Position numbers and translations under genes: made by a program
The notes under the pieces: model-generated
Told to the model about the DNA's origin: nothing
The model's input: the letters and a program-made list of their open reading frames with translations, nothing else
Databases searched by the model: none
In this document: positions 58,941 to 64,000 of the stretch, one piece after another
How the letters are laid out: the number at the start of each line of letters is the position of its first letter
Position numbering within the stretch: the first letter of the stretch is position 1
Origin: Spinellus fusiger
Taxonomy: Eukaryota > Mucoromycota > Mucoromycetes > Mucorales > Phycomycetaceae
Direction of reading: 5' to 3'
Assembly (NCBI GenBank): GCA_025094145.1
Contig: JALLLS010000026.1
Location: 1-64,000 of the forward strand
Length of the DNA stretch: 64,000 bases

Positions 58941-61140
58941 TTAAGCTTTCTGCTCCAACGTAGCAACAATATCCTCAAAACGATTAATGTTGCGCAAGAA
59001 CCAGTCTGCATAACGACGACCTATTTTGCTTTCTGCAATATGAACTACATCTTGCTTGAGACAGAAATCCAAGTCCGATGTCGGCATATATTCACCCTCC
59101 AGAAGATTGCCCTGTGTCCATTTGAACTGACGAGACTTCTGCTTCAGCACAAGAAGATGGACCTTGAGTTCTTCAGCATCCACCTCGAGGAATTTGGCCA
59201 GTTTGTCAATGCCCATGGTTGTATACAACTTCATAAAGGAACGGAGCGTAGACAGCATTGTCTGGTTGCTAATGTCTGACAAGAAGATCTTGAGCTGGTT
59301 GGCATGGGGATCCTATCAACAGAACACTGTCAGTCTACTGTGGAGCCATGGAAAACTCACGTTCAACTGATCTGTCTCGCTCTTGTCCAGGTTCACGCCA
59401 GTAGCAGCAATGAACTTGGGACAGGCGTGCTGCCACAAATCCTCATAGACAGACAGAGCATCTTCACCCTTTTGCATTTTGAACAGCTGCTCACCGTGCT
59501 TTTCACGGAGCTGTGAGTGGATGTTCTCATCCAGACGTGTAGGAGACAAGGCAATGCAAATAGCCAACAGACCATACATCTGATCACCCTTTTTAGCAAT
59601 CTAATGTCTTTGGTGAGCCCTCATCTGTGCATCTCTTGTCTCTTTTTGTATTTCTTCTACCTGATCAAACTGATAAGAGCGGGCGTGGTATTGCTTTGTA
59701 CGCTGAATAAAAGCCAAGACAGTGGAGAATGCCTTGACAGCATCTGCATAACGGCGCATCATCATGTAGGAAAATCCAACATAGTAGTATGTAGTAACAT
59801 GGCAGGCAGTGACACGGGCAAACATTGCCTATCATACAAACTTATTGCTCAGCATCCTCTCTTCAGCGTTATTCTTTTTATATTTATATTTATATATTAT
59901 ATATCCATCTATAGGTCTATTTCTACGCCTTCTACCTACCTTTTTGTTCAATACAATATTGTCCATCATCTTCAGTGCCAGCATATAATCACCCAACAGA
60001 CAGTGCACACGCAACAGTCCCACAATGGAGAAGTAGCCAAGCATCTTGTACAAAGGACGAGAGCCATATTCACCAGCAGACTCCCTTTATTTTAATAAAA
60101 ACAGTGTCAATGCCTTTTCCCTTTTTCCACATCTCTCTCTCTTGCTCAAGACAAGCCACTTACATCATATCACCGCCATTCTTGCTCACGAGAAGTTGGT
60201 CATTGATACGTGACTTTTGGATAAAAGAGTATAACACATTCAGCACGCTATAACAACTCCAGATCTGGGGATTGGCGCGTAACAGGGCAATTTCCTGTTC
60301 TGTCTTGTTCTTGGAGCGATCACGGTAGATGCTAAAGGACTGGAACTGGTAGATGAACTCATCAATGATATCCCATAACCATGGATTGGGCAATTCGAGA
60401 TTCACAGGACCCTCCGAGTCTAATGAAATATGAGTCTATGCATGGAATAATAACAATAGCAATAGCAATAACAAACAATAACAAAAAAAAAGACTTTTTC
60501 TCTCTACGCCCTCACTTCACTTACTGAGGATATAATTAAACAAGTCACAGTAGTTCTCGTAAGAGTGGAATCGGTGCTCAAGGGTGGGTGTCAGACGAGC
60601 ATAGATGTGACGATAGTACAGTTCACGGTAGAGGGTTAAGAAGACCTGATCTGTGTCAAGTCAATACTCGCCTTCAACAAAGACCCTACGCAAGATGGAA
60701 GGCCACGTCCAAAATAGACTTACCATCATTGACAAACGAAGAAATAGACTCTGCGTCAGGCCATGCTTGCTTGGTGTAGAACTTGTCTGTCAATTTGTTA
60801 AAGGAAGAGTCGTAGATGTTATGCAACTCATAGACATTGTTTTCAAGGACGTTGCGATAAAAGTGCAAAATGAAGTTGCGAACAGTATCTGGGATCTGTG
60901 TTGTGGAGGGTTGTTGCTGTACAGACACTGCTTAAAGATGAGAAAATGGACACGCTTACAACATTGTTTCTTTTTCTCTCTCTTTTTCTCTCTTCTTTTC
61001 TCTCTTCTTTCTCTCTTCTTTCTCTCTCTATTACCTTCATCAAAACTGTCTTCAATGTCAGAGTGGTGTGTGTAGCGAGCCTGAGCCACAAGTTCGACTT
61101 CTGCTACCAAATCGTCTTCTTCAAATGTGTCTTGGTACAT
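58941..61140 (-). CDS. Translation initiation factor eIF3 subunit L
   Basis: Exons (minus) 61140-61035, 60930-60724, 60650-60525, 60419-60164, 60084-59940, 59828-59661, 59600-59361, 59312-58941; 539 aa (human eIF3l 564). The blocks [48 protein letters not shown] and [17 protein letters not shown] match eIF3l throughout, ending in the PCI-type region. It is part of eIF3 on the 40S ribosome. This subunit is absent from budding yeast but present in filamentous and early fungi. The first residues are [10 protein letters not shown]. Introns are 48-111 nt. Confidence 0.96.
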
Positions 61141-61404
61141 TGGACAAAGGGTCTTTTTTTCTTTTTTCTTATAAAAGGCACAAGCAAAAAAAAAAAGAGT
61201 TGACTTTTTAGGTGTGTTTTTTGTAGGAAAACAAAAAACAAAAAAAAAACAAAAAGTGAAAAGTGAAAAGTAAAAAAAAACATTCAGCTTGAAAAGTGAC
61301 TTATTTCCTATAACTCCGACAGAGTGAGGCAGTGTCGCTGTTGGAAGGGGTAGGGGCATTTTTAATTTTTAATTTTTATTATAAAATTACCGTCAATGGA
61401 GATT

Positions 61405-61836
61405 TTAATAGTGGGAGGCCATTTGCTGACAGGCCTTAAGATTTTCCAAGTACCACTGACAGGCCTTTACGTCATTGTTTGTCTGTTCAAGGCATTGAGT
61501 GAATTGGCGTGCGTCTGATTCACAAGCAGTGTTTCCTTGAGAGAGAGAGGTGTGTCCTTGGTAAGCATCAGAGGAAGAAGAGGAGGAGGAGTGTTCAGAA
61601 GGACCCGACGGTTCAGAAGAAGAGCCCCACAGTGAAGACATGCCATTGGCCTAATAAATTGCAATCAAGATGAGTATGGGTCATATAGGTAAGGGGGATG
61701 CAGTTTACCATTGTGTGTCCTAGAGTAGAGCCCACAGCAACACCAGCAGCAGTAGAAGCCACTAGAGTGGATAGAGAATAAGCTGGACTTCCTTTCTGGG
61801 CTTACTTACTCTGTCCAAAGAGACCTGGTTGTCTTG

Positions 61837-61871
<35 letters not shown>

Positions 61872-62005
61872 GCCAATGGGTGGTGCGACTGCTGTGTGCT
61901 AGTGTGGGCCTGTCTTGCCTGTGGGCGTGGTGCACGGCGTGTCTTATTCTTTTGTCAGCTTCGTTAGCCCCTCCACCGGATCCTTACCTGTCTTTGGCGT
62001 GCCAT
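61405..62005 (-). CDS. Mix17/CHCHD2-CHCHD10-type twin CX9C protein
   Basis: Exons (minus) 62005-61988, 61942-61810, 61761-61709, 61650-61405; 149 aa. The N-terminus is Arg-rich (MARQRQ, RRAPRPQARQ), consistent with mitochondrial targeting. An 11-residue glutamine run follows, then GLFGQMASTAAGVAVGSTLGH, the conserved hydrophobic Gly-rich segment of the family, and a C-terminal CHCH domain with cysteines in ACESDARQFTQC and ACQWYLENLKAC (twin CX9C). Such proteins are imported by Mia40 and act in the intermembrane space. It lies divergent to the IF1-like gene. Confidence 0.92.
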
Positions 62006-62324
62006 TGTGACTAAAGATAATAATAATAATAATAAAAGAAAGAAAAAAAAAGCAAGAAGAAAGCAAGAAGCCGTTTTGCATAGGCAGGAAGAGACAGGTC
62101 TGTAGCGTCCATTCACCAGTCACATTATGCTGAGGAGAGGTGGTCCAATCGGGAGAAGACATCGAAACAGCATCCTTACTCAAGGAATGACCAATGGAAC
62201 GACCAATGGAACGACGCCTCAGGGACGGCAGAAATGAAAAACAGAAAATTGGGCTGACGTAGTAAAAAGAAAAGAAAAAAGGGAGAGAGAGGAGGACTAT
62301 ATTTCTTTGTTCTTCTGACGCTTG
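62006..62324. promoter_or_regulatory. Divergent promoter between Mix17-like and IF1-like genes
   Basis: 319 bp between opposed start codons of two mitochondrial-type genes. It contains the direct repeat ATGGAACGACCA / ATGGAACGACGC (62193-62216) but no clear TATA box. Confidence 0.45.
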
Positions 62325-62528
62325 ATGGACTCTTCTATTGGCAAACAAACACATTCTATGGAGGACAGAGGAAAGGCTTCCGAGAATCAATGGGCTCGTG
62401 CTCAGGTAAACACACTGCCACTTAATGCACATTATAAACTCATAGTGTAGGAAGCGGAAAAATTAAAGGCACTGAGAGAGAAGATGCAAAAGGAAGCAGA
62501 GGCTGTCAAGACACCTGGAAAGCAGTGA
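62325..62528 (+). CDS. IF1-like mitochondrial ATPase inhibitor (short form)
   Basis: Exons 62325-62405 and 62451-62528; 52 aa. The core DRGKASENQWARAQEAEKLKALREK resembles the inhibitory helix of the IATP/IF1 family (typically KRExAxExxxxRxxExExLxxLRE). IF1 binds F1-ATPase and blocks ATP hydrolysis when the membrane potential falls. The protein is shorter than usual, and no clear presequence precedes the helix, so an upstream exon may be missing or targeting may be internal. Too short for the usual ORF search, but the splice signals (CAG|GTAAAC, GTGTAG|GAAG) and frame are clean. Confidence 0.65.
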
Positions 62529-63073
62529 ATAAGACTGTGATTGTACAGTGTTTATAGTGTAATAAAATACATGTTGGTGTTTATAACATAGTAGACTCTA
62601 TAATGTGTATTTGGAATAAGAGTAAACCAAAGAAAGATATACCTACAAAGCATACCTTATTAAAATATCACTTTTACAATGTCCATGTCAAAGATAAGAG
62701 ACTGTTTAGAGCGTAAACCCCTAATAGAATGTGATTTCTGACTCTTTCTAGCTCATTTAGCCATCTTTATTTTGGCTCAATGCTTTTGGAAGTTTATATA
62801 TTTACAGGGTCAACTTAGTAGCCCCAGAGCAATAGTTCAATAGATCAAGTACAGCTCATATTAGCACAAAATAGAGCTGTTCATCATCATAGCAATGTAT
62901 GAAGACATGACTAAAAGGAATACTCTTACTAGGAAAGAATAACGTTGTATTTTTAATAATAATAATAATAAAGACCATCATTTCTTTATTAATCGTTTAT
63001 CACAAAAATCCTATGATTCTTAAACTGATTTGACACTATTGACAGCTGCAGGTCCACCATGGATATCAGTAAA
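62529..63073. other. Intergenic, AT-rich
   Basis: No gene seen; the 3' flanks of two convergent small genes. Confidence 0.6.
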
Positions 63074-63313
63074 CTAGAGTAGGATATCACCATAATCGTC
63101 CAGCAACTTCTTCCGCTCCTCAAAGTCTTCATCTTTCAAAGGAGCCGGCTCAGGAGTAGAATGAGGAACATTACCAGGAACATTACCAGGAAGACTACAA
63201 ATAGGATCAACTTTTTCGGGAGAAAAGTTCTTGGCTTGAGGAATAGCAGCAGCATGAGCACCAACAGCAATGAGGCAGACAATAGTGGCAACTGTAAAGA
63301 GCTTCAGGTGCAT
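63074..63313 (-). CDS. Small secreted protein
   Basis: Single exon, 79 aa, start chosen at 63313 (an in-frame ATG at 63346 would add 11 residues and spoil the signal peptide). The signal peptide is MHLKLFTVATIVCLIAVGAHA. The mature part is short, acidic, with a duplicated PGNV motif (LPGNVPGNVPHSTPEPAP) and an acidic/basic end (EERKKLLDDYGDILL); only one Cys. No family recognised. Candidate secreted or surface peptide. Confidence 0.65.
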   Translation of the reverse strand: MHLKLFTVATIVCLIAVGAHAAAIPQAKNFSPEKVDPICSLPGNVPGNVPHSTPEPAPLKDEDFEERKKLLDDYGDILL

Positions 63314-64000
63314 GGTGAGATGTAGAGACGAGAGAATAGAAAACAATGAGAATGAATATAAAAGAGAGTCAAGAGTGAGGTCTTATATAGTTGTAATGGC
63401 TGAGTACTTGGATATTTCTCTTAACATCCACCTACTTAATGTACGCTCTTTTATGGTTTTATCAATCACAAGTGTCTCTGGTGTGTATCTTTATGCTTGA
63501 TCAACACTACATTGTCTTGTATGATCTCTTGGATCTAATGCCATACTAACCAATGCTTGACATGTGTCTCCTAGATAGGTTCATTAGAATTCTTAGCTGC
63601 ATCTCTGTCTTCGGCTGATGTATCATCATCTTTATATATATAGTCTCAATTTACATAATAGATCTTATTAAAAAGGTTTGAATTCGGAACAGTGTCTAGA
63701 ACAGTAACATTTACTACAGTGTAAATGTTATCAGATGCTATATTTTCATTATATTAATTTAGACAGGCTGTGTTTGTTGCATAATTAAATAGGTAAGCTA
63801 TGATTTGCTAAACATCCCAAGATTCACAAAACATGGTATTATTGTTAGACTAGTAAGATTAAACTGATAGAGTAATATGTATATCAAAGTATAGTATCGT
63901 GATAAGAAATACATCTGAATTGAAACTGTAAACACTGTATGTACAGGTCCATTCTGTGGGTTCGGCTTAGAGTGCTTTCATGTCGGACCATTAAAAAACC
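63314..64000. other. Intergenic, AT-rich, to window end
   Basis: Apart from the TATA box of the small secreted protein, nothing recognisable. Confidence 0.6.
63382..63389 (-). promoter_or_regulatory. TATA box of small secreted protein gene
   Basis: The minus strand reads CTATATAAGA here, about 70 bp upstream of the start codon at 63313. Confidence 0.55.

Noticed and set aside
1..64000. tRNA or rRNA genes
   Set aside because: I found no cloverleaf with matching T-arm and box A/B on either strand by eye; a tRNAscan run would settle this.

Overview
The window is nuclear DNA from a fungus. Its genes carry many short GT-AG introns (mostly 40-130 nt), the intergenic DNA is AT-rich, and fungus-specific proteins are present: Spt8 of SAGA, a Cdc7/SepH/Cdc15-type septation kinase, a Kre9/Knh1-like GPI protein and an Alr-type CorA transporter. 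It also holds proteins that ascomycete yeasts usually lack (an ITFG2-like KICSTOR subunit, a neurochondrin-like protein, a GPI-phospholipase D-like protein), LINE and Tc1/mariner copies and a Fanzor/TnpB-like remnant. Together these point to an early-diverging, zygomycete-type lineage (Mucoromycota-like). That placement is inference. Exon structures were derived by hand from splice consensus, reading-frame phase and remembered family conservation. No transcript data were available.

Layout. 1-4030 is a transposon nest: an antisense LINE reverse-transcriptase fragment, a complete but broken Tc1/mariner (579-1941), and a sense LINE 3' half that repeats 214 bp of the first fragment in inverted orientation. 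4367-11072 holds a Sro7/tomosyn-like exocytosis regulator, TMEM208/Snd2 and a CorA/Alr Mg2+ transporter. 11073-19955 is gene-poor apart from a putatively myristoylated methyltransferase. A second, different mariner lies at 19956-21292. 21501-29481 encodes the ITFG2-like protein, the mRNA exporter Mex67/NXF1 and Spt8. 30986-31451 is the 3' part of a decayed Fanzor-like gene. 31933-48081 carries an unrecognised gene, class V myosin, neurochondrin-like, RBX1 and a GPI-PLD-like FG-GAP protein. 50138-63313 carries TDP1, a GPI-anchored secreted protein, a calponin-homology/septation-kinase fusion, eIF3 subunit L, a Mix17/CHCHD-type protein, an IF1-like ATPase inhibitor and a small secreted protein.

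How the genes relate. Most are housekeeping genes packed as divergent or convergent neighbours with 0.1-0.4 kb between them. Membrane traffic and cytokinesis are well represented (Sro7/tomosyn, myosin V, septation kinase, TMEM208), as are mRNA export, transcription and translation (Mex67, Spt8, eIF3l). Two mitochondrial-type genes (Mix17-like and IF1-like) are divergent neighbours. The most unusual item is the apparent fusion of a calponin-homology domain to a SIN-type kinase with a C-terminal C1-like zinc finger (54920-58469). Four introns in three genes appear to be GC-AG.
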